A stretch of 28,657 nt of DNA from an uncultured Lachnospiraceae bacterium. GTDB lineage: Bacteria; Bacillota; Clostridia; Lachnospirales; Lachnospiraceae. The notes beneath the pieces were generated by a model that saw only the letters and a list, made by a program, of their open reading frames with translations, searched no databases and was not told the DNA's origin. Numbering within the stretch: position 1 is the stretch's first letter; each line of letters begins with the position of its first letter. Positions 14,993 to 23,654 of this stretch are shown piece after piece. A program made the position numbers and the translations under genes. The stretch covers positions 1-28,657 of the forward strand of contig URMK01000071.1 of NCBI GenBank assembly GCA_900548905.1, given 5' to 3'.

Positions 14993-16324
14993 ATGAAATT
15001 TTTAACAGGAGTCCTGCAAAAAGAGACATGGGAGCTCACAGACCTTCTCGGGCCGGAAAAGGAGGGGACCCTGGTAACCGTCAACGGCGCTGTCCATACC
15101 ATACGGGATATGGGGCCCATAGCCTTTGTAATTCTCAGGAAGCGGGAGGGACTGCTGCAATGTGTATATGAGCCGGAGAAAGCGGATTTTGTGCTGAAGG
15201 ATGTGAAGGAGGCCGCTGCGGTAGAGGTATCCGGCATAGTGGCGCTTTCCCCTAAAGCGCCTAACGGAGTGGAAATCCGGATGAAGTCGGTGAAAATCCT
15301 TTCGGAGCCTGCGGAACCGATGCCTATCCCTGTTTCCAAATGGAAAATGAACGTATCTCTGGAAACGAACCTGGATTTAAGACCCATTTCTTTAAGGAAT
15401 ATCAGGGAACGCGCCAAATTCCGAATCCAGGAAGGAATCGTGAGAGGTTTCCGGGAGTTCCTTACCACACAGGGCTTTACGGAAATCCATACTCCCAAAA
15501 TCGGTTCCAAAGGGGCCGAGGGAGGTGCCAATATATTTAAACTGGATTATTTTCACCGGCCTGCGGTCCTGGCACAAAGCCCTCAGTTTTATAAGCAGAT
15601 GATGGTAGGGGTATTTGACCGGGTATTTGAAACAGCTCCCGTATTCCGGGCAGAAAAGCACAACACCAAGCGCCATCTGAATGAATATACCTCCCTGGAT
15701 TTTGAAATGGGCTACATTGACGGGTTTGAAGATATCATGGCGATGGAAACCGGCGTTCTGCAGAATATCATGCGGCTTCTCGGAAAGGAATACCAGAGAG
15801 AATGTAAGCTTCTGGAAATAGAACTTCCCGGGACGGATAACATCCCCTGTGTCCGGTTTGATGAAGCAAAGCGGCTGGTGAGCGAAAAGTATGACCGTCC
15901 TATAAGAAACCCCTATGACCTGGAGCCGGAGGAGGAAATGCTTATCGGCAGATATTTCAGGGAAGAGTATGGCAGCGACTTTGTTTTCGTCACCCATTAT
16001 CCCGGCAAAAAACGTCCCTTCTACGCTATGGATGACCCGGATGATACCACCTTTACCCTGAGCTTTGACTGCCTTTTTAAAGGGATGGAGATTACTACAG
16101 GCGGACAGCGTATCCACGATTACCACATGCTTATGGAGAAACTACACAGACGGGGCATGACGGAGGAAGGAATGGAGCACTACCTGATGGCATTCCGATA
16201 CGGTATGCCGCCCCACGGAGGCCTTGGAATCGGCCTGGAGCGTCTTACCATGAAGCTTATCGGAGAAGACAATGTCCGCGAAACAACCCTGTTTCCCCGT
16301 GACTTGAACCGTTTGGAACCATAA
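14993..16324 (+). CDS. aspS: Archaeal-type aspartyl-tRNA synthetase, probably non-discriminating
   Basis: The 443-residue class IIb synthetase has an N-terminal OB-fold anticodon domain (about residues 1-110) and a catalytic domain with motif 2 FRAEKHNTKRHLNEYTSLDFE and motif 3 GLGIGLERLTMKLIGEDNVRE split around it. It lacks the large GAD insert of ordinary bacterial AspRS, so it is the archaeal-like AspRS2 type. The anticodon-loop contact reads AVHTIRD, with His at residue 35; in Deinococcus AspRS2 a His near this place is linked to charging of both tRNA(Asp) and tRNA(Asn). GatCAB directly downstream can then amidate Asp-tRNA(Asn). AAAAGGAG nine bases upstream supports the ATG. The 3' end is duplicated downstream. 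Confidence 0.9.
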   Translation: MKFLTGVLQKETWELTDLLGPEKEGTLVTVNGAVHTIRDMGPIAFVILRKREGLLQCVYEPEKADFVLKDVKEAAAVEVSGIVALSPKAPNGVEIRMKSVKILSEPAEPMPIPVSKWKMNVSLETNLDLRPISLRNIRERAKFRIQEGIVRGFREFLTTQGFTEIHTPKIGSKGAEGGANIFKLDYFHRPAVLAQSPQFYKQMMVGVFDRVFETAPVFRAEKHNTKRHLNEYTSLDFEMGYIDGFEDIMAMETGVLQNIMRLLGKEYQRECKLLEIELPGTDNIPCVRFDEAKRLVSEKYDRPIRNPYDLEPEEEMLIGRYFREEYGSDFVFVTHYPGKKRPFYAMDDPDDTTFTLSFDCLFKGMEITTGGQRIHDYHMLMEKLHRRGMTEEGMEHYLMAFRYGMPPHGGLGIGLERLTMKLIGEDNVRETTLFPRDLNRLEP

Positions 16325-16385
16325 GGAAATGAAAGAATGAACATCGGTTCAAGTCACGTGGGGCTATGAACCGTTTGGAACCATA
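16295..16385. repeat. Duplicated aspS 3' end with an inverted repeat
   Basis: A 19-base sequence at 16305-16323, coding the last residues NRLEP and most of the stop, is repeated exactly at 16367-16385, where it again reads ATG AAC CGT TTG GAA CCA TAG. In addition CGTGACTTGAACCG (16298-16311), inside the gene, is exactly complementary to 16345-16358, extended by CCC/GGG across a bulged T. The stretch fills the gap before gatC. Confidence 0.85.
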
Positions 16386-16432
16386 GCGGAAGCCGGTTCA
16401 GGCCCGTCCCAATGAAAGAAAGGAGCTGTATT

Positions 16433-16723
16433 ATGGCAAATAAAATCAATGATGAGACAATCGAATATGTGGGGATCCTCGCCAAACTGGAGTTATCCGG
16501 AGAAGAGAAGGAACAGGCGAAAGCAGATATGGGCCGCATGCTGGACTATATAGATAAGCTGAATGAACTGGATACCGAAGACACGGAGCCGATGACCCAC
16601 CTTTTTCCCGTGACCAACGTATTTCGTGAAGACGAGGTCACGAACGCGGATATCCGTGAGGATATATTGAAAAATGCGCCGGGGGTAAAGGACGGTATGT
16701 TCAAAGTACCCCGCACCGTGTAG
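16433..16723 (+). CDS. gatC: Asp/Glu-tRNA amidotransferase subunit C
   Basis: The 96-residue subunit stabilises the GatA-GatB complex. The sequence follows the family: INDETIEYVGILAKLELSGEE at the start, a helix ending in LDYIDKLNELDTEDTEPMTH, and the extended tail VFREDEVTNADIREDILKNAPGVKDGMFKVPRTV that wraps GatA. AAAGGAG seven bases upstream supports the ATG at 16433 over an in-frame ATG seven codons earlier. The gene lies between aspS and gatA in the T-box operon. Confidence 0.93.
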   Translation: MANKINDETIEYVGILAKLELSGEEKEQAKADMGRMLDYIDKLNELDTEDTEPMTHLFPVTNVFREDEVTNADIREDILKNAPGVKDGMFKVPRTV

Positions 16724-16870
16724 TGCGGTGCCTGTACAAATCCGGCGCCCGGCACACTGCCTATGGGTAAAAACGTTGCAGTACGCATGGAATGGATCGG
16801 AACGGAACCATCCAAAGCAGCGGGCAGGCCGCCGCACAGCCCCGAAGCCGGGGCGGAAAGAGAGGGAATC

Positions 16871-18328
16871 ATGAGCCTGATGGATTGTACGGCCCTGGAA
16901 TTGGCCGGTAAGATAAAGAAAAGGGAATATACCTGTCAGGAAGCCGTACAGGAGGTATTCGCACAGATAGAGCAAAAGGAAGACTGTTATCATTGCTATA
17001 TCAGTCTGGATAAAGAAAAGGCCCTGCAAAGGGCAAAAGAGGTACAGGACGCCATAGATGCGGGGGAACCCGCAGGGCCTCTGGCCGGAGTGCCGGTGGC
17101 CGTGAAAGACAATATCTGTACGCAGGGTGTGGAAACCACCTGCGCTTCCCGGATCCTTTCCGGATTCATCCCCGCCTTCAGTGCAGAAGCCGTTGCCAAT
17201 CTGGAAAAGGCGGGAGCCATCCTGTTGGGAAAAACCAATATGGATGAATTTGCCATGGGATCCACCACGGAGACTTCCGCTTTCGGAGTTACCAGAAACC
17301 CCTGGAACCCGGGGCATGTTCCCGGAGGATCCTCCGGCGGTTCTGCGGCGGCGGTTGCGGCAGGAGAATGCTTTTTTGCCCTGGGAAGCGATACAGGGGG
17401 ATCCATCCGCCAGCCCGCGGGCTTCTGCGGGGTGGTGGGAATGAAACCCACCTATGGCACGGTTTCCCGTTACGGCCTGATCGCCTACGGTTCTTCACTG
17501 GATCAGATCGGCCCCCTTTGCAGGGATGTCTCCGACTGTGCCGCCGTGCTGGAGGTGATAAGCTCCCGGGATCCCAAAGACTCCACATCCCTGGAACGGG
17601 AAACCGATTTTACTTTGGCCCTGACTGCCGATGTGGAGGGAATGCGGATAGGAATCCCCAGAGATTATTTAGGAGAAGGTCTGGATCGCGAAGTGAAAGA
17701 GGCCGTTTTGCAGGCCGCTGAGGAATTGCGTAAAAGGGGCGCCGTCCTGGAAGAGTTTGACTTAAGTCTGGCGGAATATGCCATCCCTGCCTATTATACC
17801 ATCGCTTCCGCGGAAGCCAGCTCCAACCTGGAACGGTTCGACGGCATCAAGTACGGGTATCGGGCAAAGGAGTATGAAGGCCTGCATTCCATGTATAAAA
17901 AGACACGCTCCGAAGGCTTCGGCCCGGAGGTAAAACGCCGTATTATGCTGGGTTCCTTCGTTTTAAGCTCCGGCTACTACGATGCTTATTATCTGAAAGC
18001 GCTCCGGGTAAAGGCCCTGATCAAGAAAGCGTTTGATGAAGCCTTCAGACGGTTTGACTGCCTGCTGGGGCCGGTGGCCCCCACCACAGCCCCCCTGCTT
18101 GGCAAAAGCCTGACTGATCCGCTCAAGATGTATCTGGGGGATATCTATACCATCTCCGTGAACCTGGCAGGCCTTCCGGCCATCAGCCTTCCCTGCGGGG
18201 TGAGCAGCAACGGCCTGCCCATAGGGCTTCAGCTCATCGGCGACTGTTTTCAGGAGAAAAAGCTGATCCGCGCGGCATATACCTATGAACAGGCAAGAGG
18301 CGCTTTCCCGGATGGAAAGGAGGTATAA
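16871..18328 (+). CDS. gatA: Asp/Glu-tRNA amidotransferase subunit A (amidase)
   Basis: The 485-residue amidase-signature enzyme hydrolyses glutamine and feeds ammonia to GatB. The Ser-cisSer-Lys triad is intact and falls at the same numbers as in Staphylococcus GatA: K79 (VAVKDNI), S154 (GGSSGGS) and S178 (DTGGSIR). The start ATG has AGAGGGA just upstream; 147 bases separate it from gatC, including a small hairpin CCGCAC/GTGCGG around the gatC stop. Its stop lies four bases before the gatB ATG, so gatA and gatB are translationally coupled. Length is normal for the family. Confidence 0.96.
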   Translation: MSLMDCTALELAGKIKKREYTCQEAVQEVFAQIEQKEDCYHCYISLDKEKALQRAKEVQDAIDAGEPAGPLAGVPVAVKDNICTQGVETTCASRILSGFIPAFSAEAVANLEKAGAILLGKTNMDEFAMGSTTETSAFGVTRNPWNPGHVPGGSSGGSAAAVAAGECFFALGSDTGGSIRQPAGFCGVVGMKPTYGTVSRYGLIAYGSSLDQIGPLCRDVSDCAAVLEVISSRDPKDSTSLERETDFTLALTADVEGMRIGIPRDYLGEGLDREVKEAVLQAAEELRKRGAVLEEFDLSLAEYAIPAYYTIASAEASSNLERFDGIKYGYRAKEYEGLHSMYKKTRSEGFGPEVKRRIMLGSFVLSSGYYDAYYLKALRVKALIKKAFDEAFRRFDCLLGPVAPTTAPLLGKSLTDPLKMYLGDIYTISVNLAGLPAISLPCGVSSNGLPIGLQLIGDCFQEKKLIRAAYTYEQARGAFPDGKEV

Positions 18329-18332
18329 GGAA

Positions 18333-19763
18333 ATGGCAAAACAATATGAAACGGTTATCGGCCTGGAGGTCCATGTGGAACTGGCGACCAGAACCAAAAT
18401 ATTCTGCGGCTGCTCCACAGCCTTCGGCGGAGCCCCCAACACCCATACCTGTCCGGTATGTACCGGTATGCCCGGCTCCCTGCCCGTCTTGAACAAACAG
18501 GTGGTGGAATATGCCATTGGAGTCGGCCTTGCTGCGAACTGCACGATAACCGGATACACCAAATTTGACCGGAAAAACTATTTTTATCCCGACAACCCCC
18601 AGAACTACCAGATATCCCAGCTGTACCTGCCCATCTGCAGAGACGGCTATGTGGAAATCGAAACGGCTGCCGGAACCAAACGCGTGGGGATCCATGAAAT
18701 TCACATGGAAGAGGATGCGGGAAAGCTGATCCATGATGAGTGGGAGGACATTTCCCTGGTGGACTACAACCGTTCCGGTGTGCCTTTAATCGAAATCGTA
18801 TCCGAGCCGGATATGCGCAGTGCGGAGGAAGTCATAGCCTATCTGGAAAAGCTGCGGCTGATTATCCAATACCTGGGAGCTTCCGACTGTAAGCTGCAGG
18901 AAGGAAGCATGCGTGCGGATGTCAACCTATCCGTTAGGGAGGCCGGAACAACTACATTGGGAACCAGGACGGAGATGAAAAACCTGAACTCCTTTAAAGC
19001 CATCGCACGCGCCATTGAAGGGGAAAGAGAACGCCAGACAGAACTTCTGGAAGAAGGGAAGAGCGTGATCCAGGAAACCAGGCGCTGGGATGATAACAAA
19101 GAATATTCTTATGCCATGCGATCCAAGGAGGATGCCCGGGATTACCGCTATTTTCCCGATCCGGATCTGCCTCCCGTTTTTATCAGCGATGAATGGCTGG
19201 AGCGTATCCGGAAAAAGCAGCCCGAATTCCGGACGGAAAAAAGGGAACGTTACAAAAAGGAATATCAGATCCCGGATATAGACATAGAAATCATAACCGG
19301 ATCCAAGCGATTGGCAGATTTATTTGAAGAGGCGGCCAGGATCTGCGGACAGCCCAAAAAGGTCAGCAACTGGATAATGGGAGAAACGCTGCGCCTTCTG
19401 AAAGAAAGAGGGGAAGAACCGGAGGATATCCGTTTTTCCCCGGCCCATCTGGCAGCCCTGATAGCAATGACGGACAGAAAGGATATCAACGGAAAAACGG
19501 CCAAGGAAATCTTCGAAGTCATGTATGATACGGATGTGGATCCCGAACAATATGCGGAGGAAAAAGGGCTGAAAACCGTGATCGACGAAGGCCTTCTGCG
19601 CAGCACGATAGAGAAGGTGGCAGCGGATAATCCGCAGTCCGTGGAGGATTATCATAAAGGCAAAGAAAAGGCCATGGGCTTCCTGGTAGGGCAGACGATG
19701 AAAGCGATGAAGGGGAAGGCGGATCCGGTTATGGTGAACACCATATTGAAGGAAATCTTGTGA
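18333..19763 (+). CDS. gatB: Asp/Glu-tRNA amidotransferase subunit B
   Basis: The 476-residue subunit binds misacylated tRNA, activates the carboxylate with ATP and performs amidation. Typical marks are ETVIGLEVHVELATRTKIFC at residues 5-24, the cysteine-containing zinc-type segment CGCSTAFG...CPVCTGMPGSLPVLN, KNYFYPDNPQNYQISQ, and the C-terminal YqeY-like tail domain ending in MVNTILKEIL that contacts the tRNA. AAGGAGG nine bases upstream, inside the end of gatA, serves as ribosome site. It is the last gene of the aspS-gatCAB operon and faces a convergent diguanylate cyclase gene 42 bases away. Confidence 0.96.
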   Translation: MAKQYETVIGLEVHVELATRTKIFCGCSTAFGGAPNTHTCPVCTGMPGSLPVLNKQVVEYAIGVGLAANCTITGYTKFDRKNYFYPDNPQNYQISQLYLPICRDGYVEIETAAGTKRVGIHEIHMEEDAGKLIHDEWEDISLVDYNRSGVPLIEIVSEPDMRSAEEVIAYLEKLRLIIQYLGASDCKLQEGSMRADVNLSVREAGTTTLGTRTEMKNLNSFKAIARAIEGERERQTELLEEGKSVIQETRRWDDNKEYSYAMRSKEDARDYRYFPDPDLPPVFISDEWLERIRKKQPEFRTEKRERYKKEYQIPDIDIEIITGSKRLADLFEEAARICGQPKKVSNWIMGETLRLLKERGEEPEDIRFSPAHLAALIAMTDRKDINGKTAKEIFEVMYDTDVDPEQYAEEKGLKTVIDEGLLRSTIEKVAADNPQSVEDYHKGKEKAMGFLVGQTMKAMKGKADPVMVNTILKEIL

Positions 19764-19798
19764 CCCGGGAGTGTAAAAATACTATCGCTAAAGGCGGG

Positions 19799-19814
19799 GG
19801 GGGAATTAATTCCC
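19799..19814. terminator. Short palindrome between convergent gatB and diguanylate cyclase genes
   Basis: GGGGAATTAATTCCCC is a perfect 16-bp palindrome, preceded by four more G residues, overlapping the stop codon of the minus-strand gene. It could act as a weak two-way terminator, but no T-run accompanies it. Confidence 0.3.
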
Positions 19815-21014
19815 CGTCCATTGTCCATTGAGGCCGCTTTTGCGGTACATGGTAACACAGTTGCGGCCGGACTTTTTGGCCCGGTAAAGCGCATGGTCCG
19901 CCTGTTCATAGAGTGTGATAAAATCAAAAGGTGCCATAACGGAGGCGGCACCGATGCTTACCGTGACAAAAGAGCTGACCTCATCGTCAGCAGCAGGGAG
20001 TTTAAGCGCGAGAATTTCCGACAGAATCTGTTCTGCAATCCGGAAAATTTCTTCCTGAGAATGATCAACGAGAGCTACCAGAAATTCTTCTCCGCCGAAA
20101 CGGGAGGTAATATCATAAGGGCCTTTTGTACAGCTTTTAACCGTATCGGCTACTTTTTTAAGACATTGATCGCCTTGCTCGTGCCCGAAACGATCATTGT
20201 ATTTTTTAAAAAGATCAATATCTATCATCAGAAAACCTGTGCGGACGGGATGTTCAAACCGGGACAAAATTATCTGAAGCTGTTCCTGGATACCGCGGCG
20301 GTTAAACAGGCCGGTCAGGGGATCCGTCCGGGCCAGATCCGCCAGTTTCTGGTTGGAAATCTTCAGTTGTGCCAGCATTATCTCATTCATTTTGTAAGAA
20401 CTGTACAGCATGCGGGATAAAATCCATGCAAAAATGGCTATAAGCGGAAACTGCAGCAGCTGTTGCGGTGTCAGCCCTCTGTAAAGGGCAAAAGAAAACG
20501 TAACAGCCGTGTCCGCGCAGAACAGAAGAATGGATTCCTTCCAGGTGAGGAGAGGAAATGCGGCGGTGAGGATGAGAAGATAAATAAAATTATTAGTGGA
20601 GCCCCTGGTGGAAATTTCCAGAAGAATAAAGACAAGCATGCCCAGTGAAAAGAGCCACCAGAAGGAACGGTAAAGGAGCCGGCAGCGCCCTGCCGTAACA
20701 AAAGAACGACGGAGAGCCAGATAAGACAGCAGGATGGAGACGGCCATCAGAAGAATCATCAGAATTCCCGCAGGCAGGTAAGCCGCCTGCAGGCTGTCTC
20801 CTGAGGAAGTCAGAAAGATAGTGATCTGATTAATAATTTCGATCAACAAAATAATTGCGGCAAAAGGGATAAGCCTTTTGACGTTATTTTCAGCAATTTT
20901 AAGTTCCACCTTCTTCTCCAGCTCAGGAGAGTATTCTTGCCGGGCTGTCTGAAAACGGAGTAATCCCTCTTTTTCTTCACGCAATATTCGTTTTATAAAT
21001 ATCATAAGCTTCAT
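19806..21014 (-). CDS. Membrane-bound diguanylate cyclase
   Basis: The 402-residue protein has six probable membrane helices (about residues 47-67, 80-100, 117-134, 142-156, 160-177 and 188-203), a short linker, and a GGDEF domain from about 225. The catalytic features are complete: DPLTGLFNRR at 231-240, the metal Asp in MIDIDLFKKYND, FGHEQGD, and the A-site RFGGEEF (GGEEF at 307-311), so it should make c-di-GMP from GTP. The inhibitory I-site RxxD is absent; the corresponding residues are KGPYD. The sensor part is not a recognised family. ATG is supported by AAAAGGA upstream and a good promoter. It is divergent from another GGDEF gene. Confidence 0.92.
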   Translation of the reverse strand: MKLMIFIKRILREEKEGLLRFQTARQEYSPELEKKVELKIAENNVKRLIPFAAIILLIEIINQITIFLTSSGDSLQAAYLPAGILMILLMAVSILLSYLALRRSFVTAGRCRLLYRSFWWLFSLGMLVFILLEISTRGSTNNFIYLLILTAAFPLLTWKESILLFCADTAVTFSFALYRGLTPQQLLQFPLIAIFAWILSRMLYSSYKMNEIMLAQLKISNQKLADLARTDPLTGLFNRRGIQEQLQIILSRFEHPVRTGFLMIDIDLFKKYNDRFGHEQGDQCLKKVADTVKSCTKGPYDITSRFGGEEFLVALVDHSQEEIFRIAEQILSEILALKLPAADDEVSSFVTVSIGAASVMAPFDFITLYEQADHALYRAKKSGRNCVTMYRKSGLNGQWTGN

Positions 21015-21043
21015 TTTCGATCCTTTTCTTACAGAATAGTATC

Positions 21044-21073
21044 ATTATACTATAGCTCTTTGCATATCGTCAA
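21044..21073 (-). promoter_or_regulatory. Promoter of the membrane diguanylate cyclase gene
   Basis: On the minus strand TTGACG (21068-21073) is followed after 18 bases by a perfect TATAAT (21044-21049), 30 bases upstream of the start codon. Confidence 0.65.
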
Positions 21074-21159
21074 AATGATTTTATTGCCAGAAGAGTCGGT
21101 TTTTTGATTATGCCCATTCAACTTTTTCTATATAAATAATGACATTCCTGCTTCAAAAC

Positions 21160-21188
21160 TTGATTTATTATTACTACTGTGATATTTT
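21160..21188 (+). promoter_or_regulatory. Possible promoter for the soluble GGDEF gene
   Basis: TTGATT (21160-21165), 17 bases, TATTTT (21183-21188) in a markedly AT-rich divergent region. Each hexamer matches consensus at four of six positions, so this is tentative. Confidence 0.35.
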
Positions 21189-21248
21189 AGATTTATCTAT
21201 GTATATTTTTTCTGCCGGTAATTAATGACGGGTTTAAGGGGGACTGCT

Positions 21249-22343
21249 ATGACGATTGACCCTAAAGAAAAAGAAATAAAAGAGCTTCAGGAAGAAAATT
21301 TCCGGCTTAAAATACTTAGTGAGGTTGACGGCCTGACCGGGCTTTATAACAGGGTGGCGGCAGAACGGATAATCAATGATAAGCTGCGGAAAAATGCCGG
21401 CGGTAATTTTATGGTGATTGATGTTGACGGCTTTAAAAGGATTAATGATAGATACGGCCATTTGTTCGGAGATGATGTCCTGCGGGGGCTGGCGGAGCTG
21501 ATGAGGGATATTTTCCGTGAGGAAAATCTGGTAGGCAGGTTCGGCGGTGACGAGTTTGTTGTTTTCACTACGGAGAAATGGGATTCCCATATGACTATGG
21601 AAAAAGGGAAGGAGCTCATACGCCGGATGGAGGAAATGGGACGGAAAATGGGCGTGGAAGATCGGTTTTCCGCAACCGTCGGGATGGCGGCCTATCAGGA
21701 TAAGGATACGTATTCATCCATGTTCAGCCGGGCGGATTATGCCTTGCTTGAAGGGAAAAAGAGCGGAAAATCAGCGGTTTACCTCTATCGGGAGAGACAG
21801 AAGGCGCTGCAGCCGCTGGAGGTGGCGGAAAACAAAGGGGCGGAGGATACCGGGATTGACCGGGATATGGAACTTATCTGGATGGAACTGAGAGAAAAAG
21901 ACAGGCCCCAGGGAGCGTATTGCCAGGATTATGAAACCTTCAAGCGGCTGTACCGTTTTGTGGAACGCGGGCTGATGCGTGTGTCTTCCAGCGCATATAC
22001 GATACTGCTGACGCTGGTGGATGATAAAAAAGGATATGTCACCCTTCAGGATAAAGAGCATCTGATGATAAGCCTGGGGGAAACCATTAAAGCCTCCCTG
22101 CGCAGCGGGGATGTATACACACAATACAGCAGCTGCCAGTATCTCCTTATGGTTATGGGGACGAGCCTGGAAAATGCCTGGAAAGTTGTGGAACGGGTCC
22201 GGGCTAATTTTACCGGGGAAGCCGAGGAATACTCGGTGTATATTGGTTCCAATATACGGCCGCTGCAGTCGGCCGGAAGGGGCCTTTCCCATGCGGAGGA
22301 CACAAGGATAACGAATGGATGCAGCGATGGCGGGGACAACTAA
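21249..22343 (+). CDS. Soluble protein with a canonical GGDEF and a second degenerate GGDEF-like domain
   Basis: The 364-residue protein starts with a short coiled coil (KEKEIKELQEENFRLK), then a full diguanylate cyclase domain: DGLTGLYNR at 27-35, DVDGFKRINDRYGH at 58-71 and RFGGDEF (GGDEF at 99-103). The I-site reads REEN rather than RxxD. A second module at about 204-335 keeps the GGDEF outline (TILLTLVD strand, then SLRSGDVYTQYSSCQYLLMV) but the signature is SSCQY (294-298), so it cannot be a cyclase. The same module is the C-terminus of the next protein. ATG 21249 has AAGGGGGA upstream; no membrane segment. The two genes are 27 bases apart and probably cotranscribed. Confidence 0.85.
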   Translation: MTIDPKEKEIKELQEENFRLKILSEVDGLTGLYNRVAAERIINDKLRKNAGGNFMVIDVDGFKRINDRYGHLFGDDVLRGLAELMRDIFREENLVGRFGGDEFVVFTTEKWDSHMTMEKGKELIRRMEEMGRKMGVEDRFSATVGMAAYQDKDTYSSMFSRADYALLEGKKSGKSAVYLYRERQKALQPLEVAENKGAEDTGIDRDMELIWMELREKDRPQGAYCQDYETFKRLYRFVERGLMRVSSSAYTILLTLVDDKKGYVTLQDKEHLMISLGETIKASLRSGDVYTQYSSCQYLLMVMGTSLENAWKVVERVRANFTGEAEEYSVYIGSNIRPLQSAGRGLSHAEDTRITNGCSDGGDN

Positions 22344-22370
22344 GGAATAGAATGGAGTGCTGACAAAAGA

Positions 22371-23636
22371 ATGAATAGAAGGATGGAAGACAAGACAATT
22401 TTAAAAGTACATATGTTAGGAGGTTTTTCCCTTGCTTACGGGGGGAAAACGATTCCCAATAATTATTCAGGAACATCTAAAATGATGCAGCTGTTCCAAA
22501 TTCTTTTGTATGCGGGAAGGGATGGCATTCCCAGGGGAGAACTGATCAGCCGCCTCTATGAAAGAGAGGATTTGGAAGATGCGGGAGCAACACTGCGGGT
22601 AAATATTTACAGGCTCCGGAAATACATACAAAAACTGAACTGCTTTGAAAATACGGACTGTATCTGGTTCCAGGAGGGGATCTACCGCTGGAATTACTGT
22701 GCGGTTCCATTGGAACGGGATACGGATCTTTTCCTCACAACCGCAGAAGCGGCATTGGAAGAGGAGGATCCGGATAAAAAGGTGGAACGGTTAAAGGAAG
22801 CCTGCCGCATGTACCGGGGGGAATTCCTGCCGGAACTGGCGGGAGAGGAATGGGTAGCCATAGAAAGCTGCAAGTACCAGAAGCTGTATGTGGACTGTAT
22901 TAATGAGGCAGCCGTTCTTCTGAAGGAACGGGGGCAGTTCGGTGAACTCCTGGAGCTGAGCAGCCAGGCCAGCGGTATTTATTATTTTGAAGAATATTAC
23001 CTGATGCAGATAGACTGCCTGATGGCTCTTGGCCGGTATAAGGAAGCTATGGAAATCTATGAGACAGCCGCTTCTTTTTACTTTGAAGAGCTGGGACTGG
23101 AGCCTTCGGAGGAAATGCTGGACAGATTCCGCCAAATGAGGGATAAAATCCATTATAACGCTTCGGTAATCAGTGATATCAAGCATGGCCTGCAGGAAGG
23201 GGAAAACAAAAACGGAGCCTACTTCTGCAGCTATCCCGGCTTTGTGGACTGCTACCATATTGTCTGCCGCATGTCGGAACGCAGCGGGCAGCCGGCGTTT
23301 CTCATGCTCTGCACCCTGGTGGACGGCGAAGAGTTTCCCCTTACAGAGGACGCCAGGCTTGGCAATTGCATGGATAAGCTCAAAAGCGCCATCCGTTCCG
23401 CACTGCGCCGGGGAGATTCTTTTACCCGCTATGGAAACAACCAGTTTCTGGTGCTGCTGGTGGGAATTAAACAGGAAAACTGTGCCATTACCCAGAGCCG
23501 GATAACCAACTGCTTTTTAAGCTATGGCCTGCGGGGAAAGATTACGGTGCGTTACGAGATCTATCCGGCAACGGAAGAGGAAGGGACCGTCGGAAACCTG
23601 CTGTTCCATCAGTCTTCCGACTGGCAGGAAACCTGA
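22371..23636 (+). CDS. BTAD-type transcriptional regulator with a degenerate GGDEF-like C-terminal domain
   Basis: The 421-residue protein has an OmpR-like winged helix at about 8-110 (LKVHMLGGFSLAYGGKTI ... ATLRVNIYRLRKYI), a bacterial transcriptional activation (BTAD) helical repeat domain at about 113-262 (RDTDLFLTTAEAALEE ... RYKEAMEIYETAASFYFEELGLEPSEEM), and a C-terminal module at about 268-400. The last reads LCTLVDG, SALRRGDSFTRYGNNQFLVLLVG, the outline of a GGDEF domain with GNNQF (355-359) in place of the signature; it closely parallels the upstream gene's second module. It may bind a nucleotide or the partner protein. The start is uncertain: ATG 22371 has GGAG twelve bases away; ATG 22383 is an alternative. 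Confidence 0.82.
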   Translation: MNRRMEDKTILKVHMLGGFSLAYGGKTIPNNYSGTSKMMQLFQILLYAGRDGIPRGELISRLYEREDLEDAGATLRVNIYRLRKYIQKLNCFENTDCIWFQEGIYRWNYCAVPLERDTDLFLTTAEAALEEEDPDKKVERLKEACRMYRGEFLPELAGEEWVAIESCKYQKLYVDCINEAAVLLKERGQFGELLELSSQASGIYYFEEYYLMQIDCLMALGRYKEAMEIYETAASFYFEELGLEPSEEMLDRFRQMRDKIHYNASVISDIKHGLQEGENKNGAYFCSYPGFVDCYHIVCRMSERSGQPAFLMLCTLVDGEEFPLTEDARLGNCMDKLKSAIRSALRRGDSFTRYGNNQFLVLLVGIKQENCAITQSRITNCFLSYGLRGKITVRYEIYPATEEEGTVGNLLFHQSSDWQET

Positions 23637-23654
23637 GTGGAACCGGAAGGAACA

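Noticed and set aside
16345..16358. GGTTCAAGTC resembling a tRNA T-arm
   Set aside because: No acceptor, D-arm or anticodon stem surrounds it; it is the inverted copy of the aspS gene end.
18234..18734. Long minus-strand open frames opposite gatA and gatB
   Set aside because: The plus-strand genes are unmistakable; the antisense frames have no family resemblance or ribosome sites.
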